DNA of 64,000 nt from NCBI GenBank assembly GCA_020849495.1, contig JADLGD010000103.1:1-64000 (forward strand), in the 5' to 3' direction. Each line of letters opens with the position of its first letter. Positions within the stretch are counted from its first letter, which is position 1. The notes beneath the pieces are model-generated. The model saw only the letters and a list, made by a program, of their open reading frames with translations. It made no database searches and was not told where the DNA came from. Below are positions 42,601 to 50,523 of this stretch, piece by piece. The position numbers were made by a program, and so were the translations under genes. This DNA comes from Fluviicola sp. Its GTDB lineage: Bacteria > Bacteroidota > Bacteroidia > Flavobacteriales_D > Crocinitomicaceae.

Positions 42601-42661
42601 AGGAAGTTACCATTGCAATACCGTTGGCGAAGAAGCATCAACTGAAGCAAATGAACATTAA
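39605..42661 (+). CDS. Exported amidohydrolase-family protein (two amidohydrolase-like halves)
   Basis: Signal peptide; ITAGIIDEHSHIAISKGVNEGG; VAINSDDAEMGRRLNQEAAKVIKYGGISEEEAWKMVTLNPAKLLHLDDRMGSVKEGKDADLVLW; N-terminal half ends IQKEFGSIETDKWASFNVF. Confidence 0.9.
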   Translation: MQILRFLLLTLFPFAVFGQLPVPTNGSPLPKNNSFVLTEVRILVSPTKVIENGDIIVRDGKIVEVGKSVSIPNDLPIINGNGKVVVPAFIELNTSVGLPEIKGSGWDPSPQYESKKKGPYYWNESIHPEIDPTDLYNIDASAIDELNKMGFGLAVTHQNDGIAQGTGTLVTLGKTDPRLQIVQPNTAAFFSFRKGASNQSYPSSQMGSIALLRQALYDAQWHQQYGKTPNYSLDALNKQVALPSIFSTTDVYELLRVRAIGKEFNRTFTIVGTGHEYELGNVFDTLNQPLIIPIAFPEAYDLKDPFIARQIPLSDLKHWELAPTNPAFLAKSKVPFVITTQGNKTAADFWKNMHKALAHGWSVEDALRALTTTPAEMLGIQKEFGSIETDKWASFNVFDSDPFLQDAKLVETYVKGERTIVVDLPDADLRGKYSLNIDGTKYFLDITGTAQRPEGKVKLVKSVNDPVTGTQKMDTLSADAYVNYTDNDIVLQFNLKEGTTSNHFSLKGIVNTRVWIFEGTGTNTSGNWIKWSAIRNKSNEEQAEIKPVWKPLENVNTQPLYPNMAYGYAERPVSNTIIFENVTVWTNEAEGIISNATVITENGKIKSIIRGSSSYTVPAGAKVINAEGKHLTAGIIDEHSHIAISKGVNEGGQAISCEVRIGDVVTADDINVYRQLSGGVTAAQLLHGSANPVGGQSALIKLKWGHLPQDYLIKNAPKFVKFALGENVKQANWGDFNTTRFPQTRMGVEQVYIDGFSRALAYHEALTNPAKGTTPPARDLELDALYEIVKGERKITCHSYIQSEINMLMHVADSFGFTVNTFTHILEGYKVADKMKAHGAGASTFSDWWAYKYEVKDAVPFNASLMHQMGIVVAINSDDAEMGRRLNQEAAKVIKYGGISEEEAWKMVTLNPAKLLHLDDRMGSVKEGKDADLVLWTTNPLSVEAKVLYTLVDGEILFDRTADFEAQKAMEAERARIIAKMADAGKGGEPTKPFVKKRRGSYHCNTVGEEASTEANEH

Positions 42662-42677
42662 CAGTAAAAAATTAGAA

Positions 42678-43973
42678 ATGAAACAAGCTATCATCGTATT
42701 CATCTTCGGAGTTATTTTTTCTGGAATGAATGTTACTTGGGCTCAAAAAGCAAAAAGTATTTTATTGGAAAATGCTACGGTACATGTTGGAAACGGTCAG
42801 GTGTTCGAACAAGGTCTCGTTGGGATCAAAGACAACAAAATTGTTATTGTACGCAATGCTTTGGCCTACACCTATAAAAAAGAAGAATGGGATACCATCA
42901 TTGATTTGAGCGGTCAACATTTGTATCCTGGATTTATTTCACCCAATACCACTTTGGGATTGACGGAAATTGAAGCTGTTCGTGCATCCAATGATTTCAA
43001 TGAAGTAGGAATTTTCAATCCACATGTACGAGCATTGATTGCATACAATTGTGAATCGGATATTTTAAGTACTGTTCGCACGAATGGCGTTTTATTGACA
43101 CAAACAACTCCAAGAGGTGGAATCATTTCCGGTGCTTCTTCTGTAATGCAAACGGCTTGTTGGAACTGGGAAGACGGCGTTGTTCGAGAAGACGATGGAA
43201 TTCATCTGAACTGGCCTGCATCGTTACAAGGAGGTGGCTGGTGGGCAGAACCGAGCCCGAAAAAGCGCAATGAAAAATACGCGGAAGAAAAACAAAGCAT
43301 TTATTCCTTTTTCGAACAAGCAAAAACATTTAACTCGGAAAAAGCAGGAACAGTTGATATCCGTTTTGCGGCCATGAAAGCTTGTTTTAATGGAACCAAA
43401 CGCTTGTACATCCATGCAGACGAAGTGCAACAATTATTAGACGTGTTGGATTTCGTAGCGCATTTTGAAATTCAGTTTCCTGTTATTGTTGGTGGTTACG
43501 ACAGCTATATGATTACTGAAAAATTGAAAGAGAAAAAAATTCCGGTGATGTTGCCACGTTTGCATTCATTGCCAGAAATGGATGGTGATGCGGTTGATTT
43601 GGTGTATCAATTACCGTATTTATTGCAAGCTGGAGGCGTAAAATTTTGTTTGCAAAACGAAGGAGACATGGAAGCGATGAATGCACGAAACATTCCTTTC
43701 CTTGCTGGAACGGCAAAAGCCTATGGTTTGAGTGAAGAAGAAGCTGTGCGTTGTATTACGCTAAGCGCTGCTGAAATTTTAGGCATTGAAAAAAGTGTTG
43801 GTTCAATCGAAGAAGGAAAAGTGGCAACGCTTTTTGTTTCCAAAGGCAATGCATTGGATATGCGAACCAATCAAGCAAGTGTCATCATGATTGATGGTGA
43901 ATTCTTGCCAACAAACAATTTTCAAAGTGATTTGTATTATAAGTACAAAAAGAAATACGGTCTAACCGAATAA
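42678..43973 (+). CDS. Exported amidohydrolase-family protein
   Basis: Signal peptide MKQAIIVFIFGVIFSGMNVTWAQ; LYPGFISPNTTLGLTEIEAVRASND; AAEILGIEKSVGSIEEGKVATLFV. Start trimmed from 42429. Confidence 0.88.
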   Translation: MKQAIIVFIFGVIFSGMNVTWAQKAKSILLENATVHVGNGQVFEQGLVGIKDNKIVIVRNALAYTYKKEEWDTIIDLSGQHLYPGFISPNTTLGLTEIEAVRASNDFNEVGIFNPHVRALIAYNCESDILSTVRTNGVLLTQTTPRGGIISGASSVMQTACWNWEDGVVREDDGIHLNWPASLQGGGWWAEPSPKKRNEKYAEEKQSIYSFFEQAKTFNSEKAGTVDIRFAAMKACFNGTKRLYIHADEVQQLLDVLDFVAHFEIQFPVIVGGYDSYMITEKLKEKKIPVMLPRLHSLPEMDGDAVDLVYQLPYLLQAGGVKFCLQNEGDMEAMNARNIPFLAGTAKAYGLSEEEAVRCITLSAAEILGIEKSVGSIEEGKVATLFVSKGNALDMRTNQASVIMIDGEFLPTNNFQSDLYYKYKKKYGLTE

Positions 43974-44030
43974 TTAAAAATGAAACGCCAAAAAAAGAGA
44001 AAATCGGTTTCCGCTTCATTCTTTTGTGGC

Positions 44031-44038
44031 TATATTTG
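44031..44038 (+). promoter_or_regulatory. Candidate -7 box TATATTTG
   Basis: TAnnTTTG match upstream of the sod ATG at 44062. Confidence 0.5.
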
Positions 44039-44061
44039 TTCAACAAAATAAAATACTAATT

Positions 44062-44661
44062 ATGGCATTCGAATTACCAAAATTACCATACGCTTACGAT
44101 GCGTTAGAGCCACATATCGATGCTCGCACAATGGAAATCCACCATACAAAACATCATCAAGCGTACATTACCAATTTGAACAATGCAATTGCAGGAACAG
44201 AATTGGAAGGAAAAACAATTGAAGAGATTTTGCAAAATTGCAAAGACAAACCAGCAGTTCGCAATAACGGTGGTGGTTTTTGGAACCACAACTTGTTTTG
44301 GGAAGTGATGGCACCAAATGCTGGAGGTACTCCAACTGGTGAATTAGCGCAAGCAATCAACGATGCATTCGGTACGTTTGAACATTTCAAAGAAGAATTT
44401 GCGAAAGCAGGTGCTACTCGTTTTGGTTCAGGATGGGCTTGGTTGTGTGTTGAAGGTGGAAAATTAGTTGTTTGTTCTACTGCAAACCAAGACAATCCGT
44501 TAATGGGTGAAGGTTGCAAAGGAGCTCCAATCTTAGCAATGGACGTTTGGGAACATGCTTATTACTTGCATTACCAAAACCGCAGACCAGATTATATCAA
44601 CGCATTCTTCAATGTCATCAATTGGGATGTTGTTGCTAAAAAATATGCTGCTGCGAAATAA
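44062..44661 (+). CDS. Superoxide dismutase (Fe/Mn)
   Basis: [70 protein letters not shown]. Confidence 0.97.
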   Translation: MAFELPKLPYAYDALEPHIDARTMEIHHTKHHQAYITNLNNAIAGTELEGKTIEEILQNCKDKPAVRNNGGGFWNHNLFWEVMAPNAGGTPTGELAQAINDAFGTFEHFKEEFAKAGATRFGSGWAWLCVEGGKLVVCSTANQDNPLMGEGCKGAPILAMDVWEHAYYLHYQNRRPDYINAFFNVINWDVVAKKYAAAK

Positions 44662-44679
44662 AATTCAAAAGCAAACATT

Positions 44680-44715
44680 AAAAGTCGGAAGAGTTATCTT
44701 TCGACTTTTTTTTTG
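44680..44715 (+). terminator. Rho-independent terminator
   Basis: AAAGTCGGAAGA-gtta-TCTTTCGACTTTTTTTTT. Confidence 0.85.
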
Positions 44716-44782
44716 ATAGAAAAAATCATTTAGAAAGGTCTTCATCAACTTTTAATTCAAACGATCTATTCAAAATATGTCA

Positions 44783-45243
44783 TTAATCAATATAGATCCA
44801 TTTGTACCAATTTTGCTCTATTTTCTTTAATAGAATTGTTTCATTAACACTATTTAGTCTGTGATAATTCTTAATATTTCCTTCGTAAAATAAATAATTG
44901 TAAAAGGTAGTTTTACTTAAATCTTTACCGAAAGAACTTTCATATTCATACTCATATCCTAATTTTCTAGAACCTGATATATAAAGAAAATTTTTTGTCG
45001 TTAGTGAAATTAACTTTATAGAATCCTTTTCAGATAAAGTTGTTGAATCAAACTGATATACATTGACTCCATTATTACCATTAACACAAAGAAAGAATCT
45101 TTTGGTATACTCAGAAGTAATAATTTATTCAATTCCTTTATCTCATGAAATTGTTTCATATTGGTATGCTTTTATTCTTTATTTTGATACACACAACCCA
45201 AAAGGGGTAAAAATAAAATTAAATATTTGATTGTTTTTTTCAT
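44783..45243 (-). pseudogene. Degraded lipoprotein gene (in-frame stop plus frameshift)
   Basis: Minus strand from 45243: MKKTIKYLILFLPLLGCVYQNKE* (TAA 45174-45172), same frame continues KHTNMKQFHEIKELNK, then a shift near 45124 into IITSEYTKRFFLCVNGNNGVNVYQFDSTTLSEKDSIKLISLTTKNFLYISGSRKLGYEYEYESSFGKDLSKTTFYNYLFYEGNIKNYHRLNSVNETILLKKIEQNWYKWIYID* ending at 44783. Confidence 0.65.
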
Positions 45244-45360
45244 CTAAATTTAGCCACCATTCTAAGGATTTAACGAGTGATTTTAAGACAGAACTTCTAA
45301 ATTAATGAATTTATGAGTTGCTTAAAAAAACTACTTTTACTTACAATAAATGTTTTTATC

Positions 45361-46005
45361 ATGAACCCAGAACTCGATTTCTTTTTTCAGGCAACAAAAA
45401 AATGGCAACAAGAAATGAACCTTTTGCGCAAAATTGTTTTGGATTGTCAACTCCAAGAAGAGAAAAAATGGGGAGTTCCTTGCTATACATTACAATCGAA
45501 AAACATTTTGATCATTCATGATTTCAAAGAATACTGTGCACTCAACTTTTTCAAAGGCGCATTGCTCAGCAATGCAGATGGTATTTTGACACAACCTACT
45601 GAAAATTCGCAAGCAGCTCGTCAGATCAGAATTACATCTGTGCAACAAATCATGGAATGGGAATCAACTATCCGCGCTACGATTTTTGAAGCCATCGAGA
45701 TTGAAAAAGCAGGATTGCAAGTTCCTTTAAAACCAGTTGAAGCTTTTGAAATGCCTGAAGAATTTCAAGCGAAACTAAACCAATCACCTGCGCTTAACAC
45801 AGCATTTTACGCACTAACTCCAGGTCGACAAAAAGCGTATTTATTGCACTTCTCCGAAGCTAAACAAGCTAAAACACGAGAAGCACGTATTGAAAAATAC
45901 ACCCAACGCATTTTGGATGGAAAAGGATTTACGGATTGTGTTTGTGGCTTATCGAAACGCATGCCTGGTTGCGATGGATCGCATAAATTTTTGAAAGAAA
46001 GATGA
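45361..46005 (+). CDS. YdeI/DUF1801-type protein with C-terminal CDGSH iron-sulfur motif
   Basis: KKWGVPCYTLQSKNILIIHDFKEYCALNFFKGALL; TPGRQKAYLLHFSEAKQAKTREARIEKYTQRILDGKGFTDCVCGLSKRMPGCDGSHKFL. Start trimmed from 45313. Confidence 0.85.
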   Translation: MNPELDFFFQATKKWQQEMNLLRKIVLDCQLQEEKKWGVPCYTLQSKNILIIHDFKEYCALNFFKGALLSNADGILTQPTENSQAARQIRITSVQQIMEWESTIRATIFEAIEIEKAGLQVPLKPVEAFEMPEEFQAKLNQSPALNTAFYALTPGRQKAYLLHFSEAKQAKTREARIEKYTQRILDGKGFTDCVCGLSKRMPGCDGSHKFLKER

Positions 46006-46161
46006 ATTGTAAATCGTTTGAAAGAAAAAGTTAAACGAACTTCTATAAATAGTTCATCTTGATTTTCACGGATTATTCATTAATAAACTTTTATGAGGAA
46101 GAAGAGTGAAAGGAGAAAAAATCAAACCTTGGATAAGCCTATAAAAATCTCACTTCCAGCG

Positions 46162-46187
46162 TTTTAATCTCGGTAATATTGCAATAT
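46162..46187. repeat. 26-bp direct repeat copy 1, containing a perfect 22-bp palindrome at 46171-46192
   Basis: ttttaatctCGGTAATATTGCAATATTACCG; CGGTAATATTGCAATATTACCG is its own reverse complement. Confidence 0.85.
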
Positions 46188-46295
46188 TACCGAAAACATT
46201 TAACCTTCTTAAAACTGCCTTTGTTCCCAAGTTTCACCCACCCAATAATACCACTCTAATAAAAAAAAACAAGCTTAAAACACTATATATCAAAA

Positions 46296-46321
46296 TTTTA
46301 ATCTCGGTAATATTGCAATAT
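46296..46321. repeat. 26-bp direct repeat copy 2
   Basis: ttttaatctcggtaatattgcaatat identical to copy 1 over 26 bp; the right arm of the palindrome is degraded (cacctg instead of taccg). Confidence 0.85.
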
Positions 46322-46539
46322 CACCTGTTTTTTTGTAGTTGCTAGATGTGATTTTCAAAAACTAAAACATCCGTCAATAAATTTTTATTCAAGCTATTTT
46401 TGAATTCATTTTTAGAAAATCAACAATCCAAAAATGAAGTCTTTACAATTCATCCATCAAATTCAACAGTTCACCATTTTTTATTGCGCATCATTTTAGA
46501 GAAGTCAGTAATCTTGTACCACAAAAGATAAACTGTTGT

Positions 46540-48900
46540 ATGAGAACATTATTCGTTTTTTTATTGGGAATCCTTCCCTTCGCACTATTCGCTCAAAACA
46601 CACAAACCATTAAAGGAACCGTTTTGGACAAACAATCACTTCAACCATTACCTGGAGTGCAAATAGAAATTGTAGGTTCAGAACCCAAAAAAGGAAGTGT
46701 CACAGATTTGGACGGAAAATTTAGAATCACTGATTTGGCTCCGGGTCGTTACGATGTTCGCATCTCGTTTCCAGGTTACATCGAACAAACAAGAAACAAT
46801 GTGGTGCTCACTTCTGGAAAAGAAGAAGTCTTAGAAATCCAACTGGAAGAAAGTGTGACGGATATTGGTGAAGTGGTGATCAATGCCAATAAAAACAACG
46901 ACATGAACAACGAGTTAACCACTGTGAGTGGACGTTCGTTCTCCATGGAAGAGGTGAACCGCTATGCAGGAGGTCGTTCGGATCCCGCTCGTTTAGCATC
47001 CAATTTTGCTGGTGTAAGTTCACCAGACGATTCTCGAAATGACATTGTGATTCGTGGAAATTCACCGATTGGCGTGTTATGGCGTATTGAAGGAATGAAC
47101 ATTCCAAATCCCAATCACTTCTCAACTATTGGTACAACTGGTGGACCAGTGAGTGCCATCAATACCAATTTATTGCGCAACTCTGATTTCATGACATCCG
47201 CTTTCCCTTCCGAGTATGGTAATGCCAATGCGGGTGTGTTTGATTTGGGATTACGCAACGGAAACAGCGACAAACGTGAACATACCATTCAGTTTGGAGT
47301 ATTAACCGGATTGGAATTCAACACAGAAGGACCTATCAACAAAGAAAAAGGAAGCTCTTACTTGATTGGATATCGCTACGGTTTTTCCAGTGTTGCTCAA
47401 ACGATTGGTTTACCGATTGGAACAGCTGCTACTCCCTACTACCAAGATTTGAGTTTCAAAGTCAATACAGGAACGACAAAAATTGGAAAATTCACCTTCT
47501 TTGGAATTGGAGCTTTGAGCAGCATCGACTTCTTACACAAAGAAATTGACACAAACGATTTATTCGCTGATCCAACCAGAGACAGTTATTTCACGAGTCA
47601 AATTGGTTTATTTGGTATCAAACACAACATTCGAGTGAACGATAAATCGTATTTCAACACGGTCATTGGTGTCAATTATGCGGGATCCAATTATTTGCAA
47701 GACAGTATCAATGCTTCCGATGAAGCTGTTCGAACGATTGAAAACAAAACCGGAAGATTGAACTACAGCTTAAACACTTCATACAATTCAAAAATCAGTG
47801 CGCGTTTGTTTATCAAAGCTGGAATCATCGCTGAGTTAATGAACATTGATTTATACTATAGAAATCGCGAAGACCAGCCTTTTTGGGTACAATTATGGGA
47901 CACCAAAGAACAAACAGTTTTGTTGCAAGGCTATGTTCACAGCAAATACAGCTTCAGTGATAAATTGACGATGAACTTAGGTGTACACAGCCAATATTTA
48001 GCATTGAACAACAGTCTATCCGTTGAACCACGTTTTGGATTGAAATACCAAGTTGGGAAAAAATCATCGTTGAATCTTGGTTATGGTATGCACAGTCAAA
48101 TGCAAGCTTTGGATTCCTATTTTTTACAATCACTTGATGCAAATGGGAATGCGCAATTGTTGAACAAAAACATGGATTTCACCAGAAGTCATCATTTGGT
48201 TCTAGCTTATGACTGGACTCCATTAAAAGACTGGCGTTTCAAAAGTGAGATCTATTATCAATACTTGAACAATGTTCCAGTGGATCGCTTTTCAAGCAGC
48301 TATTCCATGTTGAATGCTGGTGCCTCGTTTTACCCAAATAACCGCACCGATTTGGTCAACGATGGAACGGGTCAAAATTACGGTGTCGAGTTGACCATTG
48401 AAAAATTCTTCTCTAAAGGATTTTATGGTTTGATTACAGGTTCACTTTATGAAGCGAAATATACTGGAAGCGATGGCATAGAGCGAAACACAGCTTTCAA
48501 CGGTCGTTATGTTTACAATGTGTTGATTGGGAAAGAAGTGAAAGTTGGAAAAGCAAAACGCAATGCTCTTACCTTGGATGTGAAATTCACGCATGCAGGT
48601 GGACGTTTTTACACGCCTGTTGATTTAGTGAGCTCCCAATTGTTCCAACAACAAATCCTCAAAGGAGATGAGTATGCTTTCACAGAAAAATATGCTGATT
48701 TCATGCGCTTGGATGTCAAAGTTGGTTTCACCTTGAATGCGAAAAAACGCAAAATCAGTCAGTCTTGGTTCTTTGATGTGAACAACGTGACGAATCGCAA
48801 AAACATCTTTGCAGAGCGATACAATCCCGTTACCAACTCCATCAACACGGCCTACCAAATTGGCTTCTTCCCGAATTTTGTTTACCGTTTACAATTTTAA
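46540..48900 (+). CDS. TonB-dependent receptor with carboxypeptidase-like domain
   Basis: Signal peptide; KGTVLDKQSLQPLPGVQIEIVGSEPKKGSVTDLDGKFRI; plug NDIVIRGNSPIGVLWRIEGMNIPNPNHF; barrel ends NFVYRLQF. Confidence 0.92.
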   Translation: MRTLFVFLLGILPFALFAQNTQTIKGTVLDKQSLQPLPGVQIEIVGSEPKKGSVTDLDGKFRITDLAPGRYDVRISFPGYIEQTRNNVVLTSGKEEVLEIQLEESVTDIGEVVINANKNNDMNNELTTVSGRSFSMEEVNRYAGGRSDPARLASNFAGVSSPDDSRNDIVIRGNSPIGVLWRIEGMNIPNPNHFSTIGTTGGPVSAINTNLLRNSDFMTSAFPSEYGNANAGVFDLGLRNGNSDKREHTIQFGVLTGLEFNTEGPINKEKGSSYLIGYRYGFSSVAQTIGLPIGTAATPYYQDLSFKVNTGTTKIGKFTFFGIGALSSIDFLHKEIDTNDLFADPTRDSYFTSQIGLFGIKHNIRVNDKSYFNTVIGVNYAGSNYLQDSINASDEAVRTIENKTGRLNYSLNTSYNSKISARLFIKAGIIAELMNIDLYYRNREDQPFWVQLWDTKEQTVLLQGYVHSKYSFSDKLTMNLGVHSQYLALNNSLSVEPRFGLKYQVGKKSSLNLGYGMHSQMQALDSYFLQSLDANGNAQLLNKNMDFTRSHHLVLAYDWTPLKDWRFKSEIYYQYLNNVPVDRFSSSYSMLNAGASFYPNNRTDLVNDGTGQNYGVELTIEKFFSKGFYGLITGSLYEAKYTGSDGIERNTAFNGRYVYNVLIGKEVKVGKAKRNALTLDVKFTHAGGRFYTPVDLVSSQLFQQQILKGDEYAFTEKYADFMRLDVKVGFTLNAKKRKISQSWFFDVNNVTNRKNIFAERYNPVTNSINTAYQIGFFPNFVYRLQF

Positions 48901-48902
48901 GT

Positions 48903-49478
48903 ATGAAGATTTTAGTCATAAACGGACATCCAAATCCAGATTCGTTTAATCACGCTTTGGCGGATGCATTTATCAAAGGAGCATCAATTGACGGCAAAAA
49001 CGAGGTGCGCTACTTGCAATTGTCAAACATGAAATTCAATCCCAATCTATCGTTTGGTTATTCAAAGCGAGTAGAATTGGAAACGGATTTACTTGAAGTA
49101 CAAGAATGGGTGAAATGGTGCGATCATTTAGTCATCATTCATCCGATTTGGTGGGGAGGATTGCCAGCACAGTTAAAGGGTTTATTTGATCGTGCTTTTT
49201 TACCCGGTTTCGCTTTCAAATACAGAGAAAAAGGCGTTTGGTGGGATAAATTATTAGCTGGAAGGACTGCTGAGATTCTCTACACGATTGATCAACCGAT
49301 TTGGTATTATAAACTCATCAATGGTGCTCCAGGATTGAAGCAATTGAAAAAAATGATCCTTTCTTTTTGTGGATTTAAAGTAAAGCGAGTGACTGGGTTT
49401 GCCAATGTCCGTTTTTCAACTCCTGAGAAAAGAGCAAAATGGTTAGAACGAGCAAGTCAACTAGGGAATAAATGCTAA
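48903..49478 (+). CDS. NAD(P)H dehydrogenase (quinone)/flavodoxin-fold oxidoreductase
   Basis: MKILVINGHPNPDSFNHALADAF; HPIWWGGLPAQLKGLFDRAFLPGFAFKY. Confidence 0.93.
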   Translation: MKILVINGHPNPDSFNHALADAFIKGASIDGKNEVRYLQLSNMKFNPNLSFGYSKRVELETDLLEVQEWVKWCDHLVIIHPIWWGGLPAQLKGLFDRAFLPGFAFKYREKGVWWDKLLAGRTAEILYTIDQPIWYYKLINGAPGLKQLKKMILSFCGFKVKRVTGFANVRFSTPEKRAKWLERASQLGNKC

Positions 49479-49488
49479 ATTAGTTAAG

Positions 49489-50523
49489 ATGTTACAATCA
49501 AAATGGCGTTTTGTATGGATGTTTTTCACAGGAATTGTGATCAGTTTTGTGATGCGAGCAATTTTACCCTTGCCACCTGGTTTTGAAATCAATTCCACAC
49601 GAAACATTCTTTTTTCAATTCTTCAATCCATCATTATCACATTTTTAGTGTGGGAAGGAACGTTGCGTTTTGACCACTGGGTAAGCAAATTCTGGCCTTG
49701 GGAGAAAACGTTTGTGAAGCGCTTCTTTTTAGTGATGTTGGGAAGTATTTTAATCTGTGTTGCTTCGATCATGACCGTGGGCGCCTTTTTTGATAGCTAC
49801 ATCTGTCACTTCCCTTTGGTAAAAGACCCCAATATTTTCTATATCTGTTTGGGAATTGCAATCAACATAAGTATCATGATTCTATTTGTAGAATTTGGTC
49901 TTCAAATTTTTAGAAAATGGAAACAATCATTGGTTGAAATCGAACAACACAAAGCACTCACGGCACAAGCGAAATTGGAAAATTTACAACACCAAGTCAA
50001 CCCCCATTTCTTGTTCAACAACATGAGCGTGCTCACTTCTCTCATTTACAAAGACCAAGACAAAGCAGTTGATTTTGTGAACCAACTTTCAAAAGTGTAT
50101 CGTTATTTATTGGACAACAAAGACAACGAATTGGTCAGTGTGGAACATGAAATAGCTTTCATTGAATCCTATGCTTACTTATTGAACATTCGTTATTCCC
50201 CCAATTTGAATGTTGTTTTAAATATTCCTGATTCATCACTACAACTCCATTTACCGCCCTTATCGTTACAACTGTTATTGGAAAATGCAATCAAACACAA
50301 TGTGGTTTCAACTGCTTCTCCTTTGACCATTGAAATTCGTGTAGAGGAAGAATACCTTGTTGTTAGCAACACTAAAAAATTGCGAAAAGTGACAGAAGAA
50401 AGTTCCAAAACGGGTATTCGAAATATTCGTGATCGCTATCAATTTTTCAGTTCTAAAGCTGTCATCGTTGAAGATACTGAAACATCCTTTACCGTTAAAA
50501 TTCCACTTCTTAAAACCTTATGA
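49489..50523 (+). CDS. LytS/YehU-type sensor histidine kinase
   Basis: Multiple TMs; LENLQHQVNPHFLFNNMSVLTSLI; LPPLSLQLLLENAIKHNVV. Confidence 0.94.
   Translation: MLQSKWRFVWMFFTGIVISFVMRAILPLPPGFEINSTRNILFSILQSIIITFLVWEGTLRFDHWVSKFWPWEKTFVKRFFLVMLGSILICVASIMTVGAFFDSYICHFPLVKDPNIFYICLGIAINISIMILFVEFGLQIFRKWKQSLVEIEQHKALTAQAKLENLQHQVNPHFLFNNMSVLTSLIYKDQDKAVDFVNQLSKVYRYLLDNKDNELVSVEHEIAFIESYAYLLNIRYSPNLNVVLNIPDSSLQLHLPPLSLQLLLENAIKHNVVSTASPLTIEIRVEEEYLVVSNTKKLRKVTEESSKTGIRNIRDRYQFFSSKAVIVEDTETSFTVKIPLLKTL

Noticed and set aside
42429-42677. Upstream extension of the second amidohydrolase ORF
   Set aside because: It overlaps the end of the first amidohydrolase in another frame; a clear signal peptide starts at 42678.
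46162-46321. Possible CRISPR array from the two 26-bp repeats
   Set aside because: Only two copies, 108 bp between them, no third unit, no cas genes. Better explained as operators or a small repeat.
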